The translations under genes and the position numbers were made by a program. From Rhizobium sp. NXC14 (GTDB taxonomy: Bacteria; Pseudomonadota; Alphaproteobacteria; Rhizobiales; Rhizobiaceae): 64,000 bases of DNA. Location: positions 251,001-315,000 of the forward strand of contig NZ_CP021030.1 in assembly GCF_002117485.1 (NCBI RefSeq), read 5' to 3'. This document shows positions 28,842-36,989 of this stretch, in pieces. The notes beneath the pieces are model-generated. The model was not told the origin of the DNA, searched no databases, and was given only the letters and a program-made list of their open reading frames with translations. The stretch's first letter is position 1, and each line of letters opens with the position of its first letter.

Positions 28842-28859
28842 TATCTTGACGTCAAGATA
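28842..28859. promoter_or_regulatory. Operator-like dyad in the pecS-pecM region
   Basis: TATCTTGACGTCAAGATA is a perfect 18-base palindrome 20 bases upstream of pecS. The half-site recurs as TATCTTGA at 28879-28886 and as ATTCTTGA at 28894-28901, just before the pecM start. This suits a MarR-type repressor that controls both genes. Confidence 0.7.
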
Positions 28860-28902
28860 AAATGGACTATGCTCAATTTATCTTGATATAGAGATTCTTG
28901 AT

Positions 28903-29814
28903 ATGAAGACAAATTCCCGCCATATCGCCGACGTGTTGACGACCGCTATCGCCCCCGCCATCTGGGGCAGCACCTATTTCGTCACGACGTCCTTCCTGCC
29001 GCAGGGTTACCCGCTGTCTGTCGCCATGCTGCGTGCTTTGCCGGCCGGCCTGCTTCTCCTGCTCATTGTCCGGAAGCTGCCGACGGGGGTCTGGTGGGGC
29101 CGCGCCTTCATTCTCGGGGCGCTGAACTTCTCGTTCTTCTGGGCAATGCTCTTTGTTTCGGCCTATCGCCTGCCGGGCGGCGTCGCGGCCACGGTCGGCG
29201 CCGTTCAGCCGCTGATTGTCATCGCCTTGTCGCGCCTCTTCCTCGGCAAGCCGATCCGCTTCCTTGCCGTCGTCGCCGGCCTGATCGGCATGGCAGGCGT
29301 CGCGCTGCTGGTGCTGACGCCGAATGCGGCGCTCGATGCTCTGGGCGTTGCGGCTGGCCTTGCCGGCGCCGTCTCCATGGCCTTCGGCACGGTGCTGACC
29401 CGTCACTGGCAGCCGCCTGTTTCCAGCCTTACCTTTACGTCATGGCAATTGACCGCGGGCGGTATCCTGCTCGTGCCCGTCGCCTTGCTGCTTGAGCCGG
29501 CGCTACCGGTGCAGACGGCCGCCAATATACTCGGAATCGCCTGGCTTGGCCTGATCGGAGCGGCCTTTACCTATCTGCTGTGGTTTCGCGGTCTGTCCCG
29601 CATCGAGCCCTCGGCTGCGGCGTCGCTTGGCTTCCTGAGCCCCGTCGTTGCCACTCTTCTCGGCTGGCTGGCGCTCGGCGAGAGCCTGACGCCGGCGCAG
29701 CTTGCCGGCTTCGCCATGGTCCTTGCCAGCGTCTGGCTCAGTCAGCGCACGGTGATGCCGCTCAGGCCCACTCGCCCTGCCGCATCACCGGAACCCGCCC
29801 ACCGTCCGGTGTGA
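28903..29814 (+). CDS. pecM: EamA-family exporter, PecM-type
   Basis: DMT-superfamily inner-membrane exporter of 303 residues with ten helices and two EamA repeats. TTAIAPAIWGSTYFVTTSFLP at the start, LRALPAGLLLLL, and SAYRLPGGVAATVGAVQPL match PecM proteins, which are paired with PecS and linked to export of antioxidants. The last 53 bases overlap the 3' end of the convergent M29 aminopeptidase gene. The proline-rich C-terminal tail (about 290-303) lies in the overlap and may be a local extension. Confidence 0.83.
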   Translation: MKTNSRHIADVLTTAIAPAIWGSTYFVTTSFLPQGYPLSVAMLRALPAGLLLLLIVRKLPTGVWWGRAFILGALNFSFFWAMLFVSAYRLPGGVAATVGAVQPLIVIALSRLFLGKPIRFLAVVAGLIGMAGVALLVLTPNAALDALGVAAGLAGAVSMAFGTVLTRHWQPPVSSLTFTSWQLTAGGILLVPVALLLEPALPVQTAANILGIAWLGLIGAAFTYLLWFRGLSRIEPSAAASLGFLSPVVATLLGWLALGESLTPAQLAGFAMVLASVWLSQRTVMPLRPTRPAASPEPAHRPV

Positions 29815-31015
29815 TGCCGTCGATATCGACCTTGTCGGAGCCGATCATCCAGTCGATGTGGATCAGGCTGGAATTGCCGCCCTGCGCCTTGACCTGCTCC
29901 TGGCTCAGTGAAGCGCCATCGAGGAAGCACTTGGAATAGCACTGGCCGAGCGCGATGTGGCAGGAGGCGTTTTCGTCGAACAGCGTGTTGTAGAACAGAA
30001 TGCCGCTCGCTGAGATCGGCGAGGAATGCGGCACGAGCGCCACTTCGCCGAGCCGGCGCGCGCCGTCGTCGGTATCAAGCACCTTATTCAAGACTTCTTC
30101 GCCGCGTGACGCCTTGGCTTCGACGATCCGCCCACCCTCGAAGCGCACCTGGATATTGTCGATGAGCGTGCCCTGATGCGAGAGCGGTTTGGTGCTCGAG
30201 ACATGACCTTCGACCCGCAACGCATGCGGCGTCGTGAACACCTCTTCAGTCGGAATATTCGGATTGCAGGTAATGCCGTTCTTGGCGGTGGAGGCGCCGC
30301 CATGCCACTCATGCCCGTCGGCAAGACCGACCGTCAGATCGGTGCCCGGCCCCTTGAAATGCAGGGAGGCAAAACGCTCGCCGTTCAGCCAGGCTGAGCG
30401 CTTGGCGAGATTGGTATTGTGCTCCGCCCAGGCGGCGACAGGGTCGCTGACATCGACGCGCGAGGCGGCAAAGATCGCCTTGGCGAGCTTGGCGATTGCG
30501 ATCGGTTCCGGGTCGTCGGGGAAGACCACCTTGGCCCAGGAGGGGTTGGGATAGGAGACGATGTTCCAGTTGATGTCGAAATTCGAGATCTTTTCCAAGG
30601 CCGGCTTATAGGCGGTTGATGTGGCGCGATTGGCGCGGCCGACCTTGCCGGCATCCTGCTCGGAAAGCAGCATTGGATTGTCGCCGGCGACCGCCAGACG
30701 GGCCGCCCCGTTGGCATAGGCCTTGGCCATGCCCTCGTAGAGCCAGTCGGAGGCGCGGTCGAAGCTCTCGTCGCTGCCGTACTGATAACGCGCCAGCGTC
30801 GTTTCCTCGTCGGAGTAGAAGGCGCTTACCAGACCGGCGCCGGCCTGATACGCGTGTTTGGTGATGAGGCGAACGAGCGGGAGCGCCACAACAGGCGCGG
30901 TGATCACCAGATCCTGGCCCTTCTGCAGCTGCAGCCCGACCTTGACCGCGACTTCCGCGAGTTTCTCCAGCTTGACGGGATCAACGGTGTTCTGGCTCTG
31001 GGGCATGAAAGTCAT
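29762..31015 (-). CDS. M29-family metallo-aminopeptidase
   Basis: Thermophilic-aminopeptidase-type (M29) cobalt/zinc enzyme of 417 residues that removes N-terminal residues from peptides. Family segments are seen in LQKGQDLVITAPVVALPL, GGASTAKNGITCNPNIPTEE (metal glutamate), GRIVEAKASRGEEVLN, and ASCHIALGQCYSKC with SSLIHIDWMIGS (metal His/Asp). ATG 31015 is used; the ATG three codons later is also possible. The 3' end overlaps the pecM end by 53 bases. Confidence 0.92.
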   Translation of the reverse strand: MTFMPQSQNTVDPVKLEKLAEVAVKVGLQLQKGQDLVITAPVVALPLVRLITKHAYQAGAGLVSAFYSDEETTLARYQYGSDESFDRASDWLYEGMAKAYANGAARLAVAGDNPMLLSEQDAGKVGRANRATSTAYKPALEKISNFDINWNIVSYPNPSWAKVVFPDDPEPIAIAKLAKAIFAASRVDVSDPVAAWAEHNTNLAKRSAWLNGERFASLHFKGPGTDLTVGLADGHEWHGGASTAKNGITCNPNIPTEEVFTTPHALRVEGHVSSTKPLSHQGTLIDNIQVRFEGGRIVEAKASRGEEVLNKVLDTDDGARRLGEVALVPHSSPISASGILFYNTLFDENASCHIALGQCYSKCFLDGASLSQEQVKAQGGNSSLIHIDWMIGSDKVDIDGITPDGGRVPVMRQGEWA

Positions 31016-31045
31016 GGTTCAACCTGCCTTCTGTCATCGACGCTA

Positions 31046-31148
31046 GAGCAATTCCAGGAAAAGTGCGAAGCGGTTTTCCGTCCGGAATTGCGTAGATCCA
31101 AAAGATTGGAGCGGTTCTGCGCTTCCGTGAAAAGCTGAACCGCTCCAG
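31046..31148. repeat. Rhizobial intergenic repeat with two palindromes
   Basis: The first palindrome has arms GCAATTCC (31048-31055) and GGAATTGC (31084-31091). The second has arms GGAGCGGTTC (31108-31117) and GAACCGCTCC (31137-31146). It matches a mobile-looking intergenic repeat type I recall from Rhizobium chromosomes, and it occupies half of the gap 31016-31248. A further hairpin GAAACCGG / CCGGTTTC lies at 31206-31237 before the GST stop. Confidence 0.7.
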
Positions 31149-31248
31149 GAGGCTGAAAGACTTAGACCCGTTTGCGGCGAAAATGAAGCGCGCCGCCGCC
31201 GATTTGAAACCGGCCGGCGCCATGCCCGACCGGTTTCAGCATCACGCC

Positions 31249-31932
31249 TCAGGCCGCGATGGGCAGCCTGAGCAGGATCGACTTGTGCTTTTCCAGGAAT
31301 TCCAACAGCCGCTGCGGATAATCCTCGCCGACGGCGTCTTTCACGCTCCGCCGTTCGCCGAGCGCGCTCCGCCAGCGCGTCACCCGCTCGAGCCCCTCGA
31401 AGATGCCGCTATCCCCCAGCCTGTCGAAAACATCGAAATACCGAAAGATCGGCGCGAAGACGGCGTCGACGAGGCTGAAGCTGCTGCCGGAAAAATAAGG
31501 TCCATCCGCGAGCGCTCCTTCGAGCGTCGTGAACTTGGCGATCAGCGCCTTGCGCTTGGCCTCCAGCTGTTCCACCTCCGTGGCCGTTTCATAGCCCCAG
31601 AGATCGGAAAGCACGGACGAGCCGAACTCCATCCAGCCGCGATGGCGGGCGCGGGCAAGTGGATCGGCAGGATGCAGGGCAGGTCCCGCCTGCGTCTCCT
31701 CCAGATATTCGCAGATGACGCTGCTTTCGAAGAGGACGGCCTCGCTGCCATCCTCTTCCTCGATCCTCAGCAGCGGCACCTTGCCGAGCGGCGAGATCTG
31801 CAGGAACCAGTCCGGCTTGTTGGCAAGGTCGATGTTGACGCGCTCGAAGGGAACATCCTTTTCGTAAAGCGCGATGGCGGCGCGTTGCACATAGGGGCAG
31901 AGATGGTGGCTGATGAGGGTAAGCCTGCTCAT
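31249..31932 (-). CDS. Glutathione S-transferase
   Basis: Thiol transferase of 227 residues. The thioredoxin-like N-domain has LTLISHHLCPYVQRAAIAL, with an omega/lambda-like catalytic cysteine (C12). The cis-proline loop is GKVPLLRI and the glutathione-binding ES is in LFESSVICEYLEE. An all-helical C-domain has SLVDAVFAPIFRY. The start is ATG 31932 with GAGGAG six bases upstream. It is divergent from a MarR gene with two operator-like repeats between, so it is probably the repressed target. Confidence 0.9.
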   Translation of the reverse strand: MSRLTLISHHLCPYVQRAAIALYEKDVPFERVNIDLANKPDWFLQISPLGKVPLLRIEEEDGSEAVLFESSVICEYLEETQAGPALHPADPLARARHRGWMEFGSSVLSDLWGYETATEVEQLEAKRKALIAKFTTLEGALADGPYFSGSSFSLVDAVFAPIFRYFDVFDRLGDSGIFEGLERVTRWRSALGERRSVKDAVGEDYPQRLLEFLEKHKSILLRLPIAA

Positions 31933-31957
31933 GAACGTCTCCTCGCAGTTCCAATGG

Positions 31958-32012
31958 ATGCATTTGCATATAATAGTGCTTGCGGCTTTGCGCAAGATAA
32001 ATGTATCTGCAT
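31958..32012. promoter_or_regulatory. Twin operator-like repeats between GST and MarR genes
   Basis: ATGCATTTGCAT (31958-31969) and ATGTATCTGCAT (32001-32012) share the dyad form ATGYA-N2-TGCAT. Their starts are 43 bases apart, about four helical turns. They sit at the two promoter ends of the divergent pair and are likely MarR sites. Confidence 0.55.
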
Positions 32013-32017
32013 CTATC

Positions 32018-32458
32018 ATGGAAAAGACGCCGAAGCCGAGCGAAACCGCCACCTCTGCCTGGACCAGCATCATGCGCGCTCGCGAACGGCTGCTCGCCGC
32101 GATCGAAGCCGATCTGAAAGCGGCCGGCATGCCGCCGCTTGCCTGGTATGACGTGCTGTGGGAACTGGCGCGCGCGAACGACGGCAAGCTGCGGCCCTAC
32201 GAGATAGAGGAGCGGACATTGCTGGCCCAGTATAATCTTTCCCGGCTGATCGACCGGCTGGAAAGAGAGGGCTTGGTCCGGCGTGAGGTCTTCGCCGAGG
32301 ATGGCCGCGGGCGCTGGGTTCTGATTACCGACGCCGGCCGAACGCTTCGCGCGCGGATGTGGACTGTCTACGCCGCCGCGATCGAGACCCATGTCGGCAG
32401 CAAGCTTGCCGAAGACGAGGCGAAGGCGATTTCCGGTCTGCTCGCTCGTTTCCTCTGA
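32018..32458 (+). CDS. MarR-family transcriptional regulator
   Basis: Repressor of 146 residues. The winged helix spans about 45-110 (TLLAQYNLSRLIDRLEREGLVRREVFAEDGRGRWVLIT in outline), with helices on both sides for dimerisation. ATG 32018 is taken as the start; the frame is open to 31913 but would cross the operator repeats. It is divergent from the glutathione S-transferase, its probable target. The ligand is unknown. It ends one base before the convergent ybaK stop. Confidence 0.87.
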   Translation: MEKTPKPSETATSAWTSIMRARERLLAAIEADLKAAGMPPLAWYDVLWELARANDGKLRPYEIEERTLLAQYNLSRLIDRLEREGLVRREVFAEDGRGRWVLITDAGRTLRARMWTVYAAAIETHVGSKLAEDEAKAISGLLARFL

Positions 32459-32932
32459 TCAGGCGACCAATGGCGCGCCGACGGCTTTTACCACCTTCAG
32501 TGCATCCTTCGGATCAAGCCGCACCTGCAGTCCGCGCTGTCCGCCATTGATATAGACGAGCGGCTCGGCGAGAGCGATCTCCTCGATTGCCGTCGGCACG
32601 GTCTTCCTCTGGCCGAAGGGGCTGATGCCGCCGACATGGTAGCCCGTCAGCCGTTCGGCATCGGCAGGCTTCATCATATTGGCGGATTTGCCGCGAAAGG
32701 CGCTGGCGAGTTTCTTCATGCTGACTTCGCGATCCGACGGCACGACAACGCAGACGGGCTTGCCGTCCACCTCCGCCATCAGCGTTTTCAGCACGCGCTG
32801 CGGCGCCTCGCCTAAGGCTTCCGCCGCCTGCAGCCCGACACGCTCCGCGCCCGGATCATAATCATAGCTGTGAATGGTAAAGGTGACACCCGCCTGGGAG
32901 AGAACCTGTGTCGCGCGCGTGGTCTTGGACAT
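32459..32932 (-). CDS. ybaK: Cys-tRNA(Pro) deacylase YbaK/EbsC
   Basis: Editing enzyme of 157 residues that hydrolyses mischarged Cys-tRNA(Pro). The INS-fold signature is visible in QRVLKTLMAEVDGKPVCVVVPSD, with the key lysine (K49) in VLKTL. The GGISPFGQRKTVP loop and YINGGQRGLQVRL also match. It starts three bases after the stop of the ArsC-like gene and is probably in the same transcript. Confidence 0.93.
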   Translation of the reverse strand: MSKTTRATQVLSQAGVTFTIHSYDYDPGAERVGLQAAEALGEAPQRVLKTLMAEVDGKPVCVVVPSDREVSMKKLASAFRGKSANMMKPADAERLTGYHVGGISPFGQRKTVPTAIEEIALAEPLVYINGGQRGLQVRLDPKDALKVVKAVGAPLVA

Positions 32933-32935
32933 TGC

Positions 32936-33286
32936 TCAGCGCCCGAACAGATCCGAATAATTCTCCGGCCTGAAGCCGATCAAGAGCTTGCCTTCCGCCT
33001 CCAGCACCGGCCGCTTGATCATCGACGGCTGGTCGAGCATCAGCGCGATCGCCTTCTCCCGGCTCAGGTTCTCGCGCTCGGCATCGGGCAGTTTTCGAAA
33101 GGTGGTGCCGGCGCGGTTGAGCACCGTATCGAGGCCGGCTTCATCGATCCAGGCTTCGAGATGGGCGCGGTCGATGCCGAGTGCCTTGTAATCGTGAAAC
33201 TCATAATCGACGCCGTGTTCTTCCAGCCAACTACGGGCTTTCTTCATCGTGTCGCAATTCTTGATGCCATAGATGGTGACGGCCAT
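32936..33286 (-). CDS. ArsC/Spx-family protein (YffB-like)
   Basis: Thioredoxin-fold protein of 116 residues, related to arsenate reductase. It keeps a single N-terminal cysteine in YGIKNCDTMKKARSW (C11, a CxxT-type site). The family cis-proline segment is in DQPSMIKRPVLE, and the tail IGFRPENYSDLF is typical of YffB. It lacks the full arginine set of true ArsC, so it is probably a glutathione-dependent reductase, not an arsenic gene. Start MAVTIYG at 33286 is chosen over the longer frame. Confidence 0.88.
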   Translation of the reverse strand: MAVTIYGIKNCDTMKKARSWLEEHGVDYEFHDYKALGIDRAHLEAWIDEAGLDTVLNRAGTTFRKLPDAERENLSREKAIALMLDQPSMIKRPVLEAEGKLLIGFRPENYSDLFGR

Positions 33287-33378
33287 GCCCGATCGATCTC
33301 CCTGTGATGGCAACGGGGATAGCATGCGCGACAGCCGGCGCAAATGCCGCCCGGGCATTTGTCCCGGGCAGCGCCTGC

Positions 33379-34458
33379 TCAACTCTCCAGCGTTCCGGCC
33401 TTGCGTGTGGCCTTGCTCGGCCTGGCGCAGACGATCTTCATCAGGTCGCCGCGCCGGCGCACCAGCCGATCCGAGGTTCGGGTCAGGACCAGCCCATCCT
33501 GCGGCGCATGCAGGTCGATGCTGCCGTCAGGCTGACCCGGCCGGGTGACGATCGTCGCCAGAAGTTCGCCCTCTGCAATTCTGTCACCGATCGTGCGATG
33601 GAAGAGCACGGCGCCGCCCACGGGAGCGCGGATGATCTCCACATTGTTGAGCGGCACGGCGGGGCCGACAAACATGGCCGGCGCCATTCTGTCGTCGCTC
33701 ACGATCCCCCGTGCCGCGAGAAAACGCCAGAGCCCGTCCGCATCCCGCTTCGCCAGCAGCGGATCGACGTCGCGCTTGCCGCGTAGCTCGACGGTGACCG
33801 AAAGCTTGCCCGGCAGCCGGGATTGTCGTTCGCCGGGAACCGCATATTTCCATGCAAAACCGACGGCCTCCTCGAAGGCCGAGCTTTCGCCATCCGAAAG
33901 CAGCACGGCCTCCATGTCGAGGGCGGCGGCAAGGTCGGCCGCCTCCGGCCAGAAGGCCTCATCGATATAGGCATATTGCAGTGATTCGTCGTCGCAGTGC
34001 AGATCGAGGACGAGGTCGGCCCCGAGCGCCATGTGCAAAAGCCGCCGCTTCAGCTGGTCGGTAGCCGGATAATCATTGAAATCTTCCGTCAGCATTGCCC
34101 GATCGGTGACGCTTATCAGCGGAAAATCCCGGTTGAAATTGGTGCGGGAACCGAGATCGAAGCGACCCTGCAATTCGCCGAAATGCGATTGCGCCGCGCC
34201 GATGGGGTTGGCCTGCGGTACGATGGTGATGTCGCCTGCGACCGCGCCTTCGCTTTCCGCCCGACGCAGCCGCTCCGAGAGGAAATGCAGGAGCGCCGTT
34301 CCCGGCAGCTCACCGGCGTGAAGCGCCGCCTGAATGTAGGCCTTCGGCGCCTTCGGATCACGGCCAGCAAAACGCAGCACCGGCAGCCGCCACGCCGTTC
34401 CCGGCGTATCGCCTGGGATGATGACCTCCGAAACGTCCATGCTGTCCTTGCTCCGCAT
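33379..34458 (-). CDS. Succinylglutamate desuccinylase/aspartoacylase-family protein
   Basis: M14-like zinc amidohydrolase of 359 residues. The zinc motif HAGE is in AALHAGELPG, the following NFNRDFP supplies the substrate arginine, and DLHCDDE gives the third zinc histidine. The C-terminal barrel (VGGAVLFHRTIGDRIAEGELLATI) resembles biotinyl-lipoyl-like folds of this family. Many bacterial members act on N-acyl amino acids such as ectoine intermediates. No ectoine or arginine catabolism genes are near, so the substrate is open. An alternative ATG lies at 34440. Confidence 0.85.
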   Translation of the reverse strand: MRSKDSMDVSEVIIPGDTPGTAWRLPVLRFAGRDPKAPKAYIQAALHAGELPGTALLHFLSERLRRAESEGAVAGDITIVPQANPIGAAQSHFGELQGRFDLGSRTNFNRDFPLISVTDRAMLTEDFNDYPATDQLKRRLLHMALGADLVLDLHCDDESLQYAYIDEAFWPEAADLAAALDMEAVLLSDGESSAFEEAVGFAWKYAVPGERQSRLPGKLSVTVELRGKRDVDPLLAKRDADGLWRFLAARGIVSDDRMAPAMFVGPAVPLNNVEIIRAPVGGAVLFHRTIGDRIAEGELLATIVTRPGQPDGSIDLHAPQDGLVLTRTSDRLVRRRGDLMKIVCARPSKATRKAGTLES

Positions 34459-34634
34459 TCACCAGCCCGACCAGCTTTATGCGCTGAAAACCGGCGAGCG
34501 CAAGCCTCACCGCCACCCTTGCCTCACCGAGGCACGAAGAAAAGCAGGTTGCCGCTATGATTGATCTTGCCTCGCCGTCGAGGTGATGCACGAAACATCA
34601 AGAGTGCCTGCTTAATCGGCTTCCAAGCTTTTAG

Positions 34635-34649
34635 GAACAAAAAAAGAAC
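34635..34649. promoter_or_regulatory. Alphaproteobacterial SOS (LexA) box upstream of ogt
   Basis: GAACAAAAAAAGAAC is two direct GAAC halves separated by exactly seven bases, the LexA-binding form of alphaproteobacteria (GAAC-N7-GAAC / GTTC-N7-GTTC). It is 78 bases before the ogt start in a 269-base gap with no gene. Confidence 0.7.
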
Positions 34650-34727
34650 GACCTAGGCAAGAAACGGGTTGAAACAGCGACATCTCCATACGATCCTTTG
34701 GGACATCGAAAACGCGGAGGCTGTGTC

Positions 34728-35291
34728 ATGGCTGAGACAAGGCACCACTATCTCATCTTCGAAACCGCGGGCGGCTTCTGCGGCATCGCCTGGAGCGAGG
34801 CCGGCATCGTCCGTTTCCAGCTGCCGGCGAAAACCGCGGAGGCTACCGAGCGGCTGCTTCTGCGCCGACTGCCCGATGGTACGCCCGGCGCGCCGACGCC
34901 TCAGGTGCTCGAGACCGTCGCAGCGGTGAAACGCTATTTCCAAGGGGAGGAAACCGATTTCTCCTGCGTCCAACTCGATCTTGCCGGCCAGAACGACTTC
35001 TTCCGGGATATTTATGCGGCGGCACGGCGTGTCGGCTGGGGCCGCACGACCACCTATGGCGCGCTGGCGAAGGAGCTTGGCGTCGGGCCGGAAGCGGCCC
35101 GCGATGTTGGTCAGGCGATGGCGAAAAACCCAGTCGCCCTGATCATTCCCTGCCATCGGGTGCTGGCCGCCGGCGGCAAGATCGGCGGCTTTTCCGCTCC
35201 CGGCGGTTCGTCATCGAAGGCCCGCATGCTGGAGCTTGAAGGCGTCAGCCTCGCCCCGCCGCCGCCCGCCCAACAGTCGCTGGGCTTTTGA
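34728..35291 (+). CDS. ogt: Methylated-DNA--protein-cysteine methyltransferase
   Basis: Suicide repair enzyme that transfers the methyl group from O6-methylguanine to its own cysteine; 187 residues. The acceptor C142 is in ALIIPCHRVLAAGGKIGGFS, the invariant family motif. GWGRTTTYGALAKELG is the helix-turn-helix that flips the base. It lacks the zinc Ada N-domain, so it is the Ogt form. CGGAGG lies seven bases before ATG 34728. A good SOS box upstream suggests LexA control. Confidence 0.94.
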   Translation: MAETRHHYLIFETAGGFCGIAWSEAGIVRFQLPAKTAEATERLLLRRLPDGTPGAPTPQVLETVAAVKRYFQGEETDFSCVQLDLAGQNDFFRDIYAAARRVGWGRTTTYGALAKELGVGPEAARDVGQAMAKNPVALIIPCHRVLAAGGKIGGFSAPGGSSSKARMLELEGVSLAPPPPAQQSLGF

Positions 35292-35323
35292 GCGGCGGCG
35301 CGATTTCCACGGGAAGTGGCCGT

Positions 35324-36058
35324 TCAATGCGGGCTGGCCGTCGGCCTGATGACGATCTCGCTGACATCGACGTCATCGGGCTGGCTGATGGCATAGAGGA
35401 TTGAATTGGCGACCGCCTCGGGACTAATCGTGACGGCCCTGAAGGCCCGCATGGCGTCACGAGCCGTCGGGTCGGTGATCGTGTCGGCGAGTTCCGATGT
35501 CGTGGTTCCGGGAGAGACGACGGTGACGCGGATACGATCTGTCTCCTGACGCAATCCATCCGAGATTGCCCGCACCGCGAATTTCGTCGCGCAATAGACG
35601 GCGGCAGTCGGCGAGACGCTGTGGCCGCCGATCGAGGACAGGTTGATGATCTGCCCCGATCCCTGTGCCTTCATGATCGGAAGAGCGGCCGCTATGCCGT
35701 AGAGAACGCCCTTAATATTGACGTCGACCATTCGGTCCCACTCGTCGACCTTGAGTGCGTCGAGCGGCGAGAGCGGCATGATGCCGGCATTGTTGACGAT
35801 GACATCGAGGCGGCCGAATTCGGACTTGGCGAAGCCGGCAAAGGCTTCCACCTGGGCACGGTCGGTGACGTCGAGCTTGCGCAGACGCACCGTTCCACCT
35901 CCAGCTTCGATTTCGCCGGCGAGCGCCTCCAGTCGGTCGCTGCGGCGCGCGCCGAACACGATCCGGGCGCCCGCCGCGGCCAGCACTTTTGCCGTGGCCT
36001 CTCCAATGCCGCTGCTGGCTCCGGTGATGGCGATGACCTTTCCTTCGATGTCAGACAT
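35324..36058 (-). CDS. Short-chain dehydrogenase/reductase
   Basis: Classical SDR of 244 residues. The cofactor loop is TGASSGIGEAT, the NNAG motif is in VNNAGIMPLS, the catalytic Ser is in IINLSSIGGHSVS, and the Y-x-x-x-K pair is in YCATKFAVRAI. The C-terminal VSPGTTTSEL closes the site. Arginines in FGARRSDR favour NADPH. It lies downstream of a second SDR gene on the same strand (38 bases between), and the LysR gene at 37491 may control both. Confidence 0.92.
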   Translation of the reverse strand: MSDIEGKVIAITGASSGIGEATAKVLAAAGARIVFGARRSDRLEALAGEIEAGGGTVRLRKLDVTDRAQVEAFAGFAKSEFGRLDVIVNNAGIMPLSPLDALKVDEWDRMVDVNIKGVLYGIAAALPIMKAQGSGQIINLSSIGGHSVSPTAAVYCATKFAVRAISDGLRQETDRIRVTVVSPGTTTSELADTITDPTARDAMRAFRAVTISPEAVANSILYAISQPDDVDVSEIVIRPTASPH

Positions 36059-36096
36059 TTCACACTCCATGTGCAGGTTGAGGGTTGTTGTGGCGA

Positions 36097-36939
36097 TCAG
36101 TTCGGGAAATCGGCGCTGAGCGTCGTGTCAGCCCAGGCATCGAAATTGGCGCGTAGCGTGTCGAGCCGTTCGCGGGCGATCTTCAGGGAAGCTGCCCCGA
36201 GCAGCAGCCGCAGCGGCGGCTCGCCCGCCTCGAAGGCCGATATGATTGCGCTTGCCGCGCGTGCGGGATCGCCCGGCTGCTTGCCGGAGACCGCGCGGGT
36301 GGCCTGGCGCCGCTTGCCCGCGGTCTCCGCATAGTCTTCGAGGATCGTGCTGGATTCGACCATCGAGCGGCCGGCCCAATCGGTGCGGAAGCCGCCGGGC
36401 TCCAGGATCGTCACACGGATGCCAAGCGGACCGACCTCATGAGCCAGCGACTCCGACAGGCCTTCCACCGCAAACTTGGTGGCATGGTAGTAGCCGGTTG
36501 CAGCGAAGGCGACGAGCCCGCCGAGCGAGGAGACGTTGAAGATATGCCCCCGCCGGCGTGAGCGCATGCCAGGCAGAACTTGTTTGGTCACGGCGATCAA
36601 GCCGAAGACATTGGTCTCGAATTGGGCGCGGATCTCGGCATCCTCGCCCTCTTCGATTGCCGAGAGATAGCCATAGCCGGCATTGTTGACGAGGACATCG
36701 ATGGCGCCGAACTGCGCCTCGGCTTCACGGACCGCCGCAGCGATAGAGCGGCCGTCGGTTACGTCGAGGGCGAGGGCCAACGCCCGCTCGCCATGTGCTG
36801 CCGTGAGGTCGCCGAGTGTTTCGGGTTTGCGCGCCGTAATGGCAGCGCGCCAGCCGCGCGCCAGAACCACTTCGGCGAGTGCCCGGCCGAGGCCGGATGA
36901 TGCGCCGGTAATGAACCAGATGGGTGTGGTGGAGGACAT
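36097..36939 (-). CDS. Short-chain dehydrogenase/reductase
   Basis: SDR of 280 residues. The N-terminal FITGASSGLGRALAE binds the cofactor, VNNAGYGYLSAIEE carries NNAG, FNVSSLGGLVAF holds the catalytic Ser, and YHATKFAVEGLSESL the Tyr/Lys pair. VTILEPGGFRTDWAGRS is typical of the DltE/YkvO-like group. ATG 36939 has GGAAAGG nine bases before; an ATG three codons upstream is possible. It precedes the other SDR gene, a probable two-enzyme operon. Confidence 0.92.
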   Translation of the reverse strand: MSSTTPIWFITGASSGLGRALAEVVLARGWRAAITARKPETLGDLTAAHGERALALALDVTDGRSIAAAVREAEAQFGAIDVLVNNAGYGYLSAIEEGEDAEIRAQFETNVFGLIAVTKQVLPGMRSRRRGHIFNVSSLGGLVAFAATGYYHATKFAVEGLSESLAHEVGPLGIRVTILEPGGFRTDWAGRSMVESSTILEDYAETAGKRRQATRAVSGKQPGDPARAASAIISAFEAGEPPLRLLLGAASLKIARERLDTLRANFDAWADTTLSADFPN

Positions 36940-36989
36940 GGTTTTCATCCTTTCCAGCCGTCCTATGCGGCCTTTTCGGTGTGCGGGGG

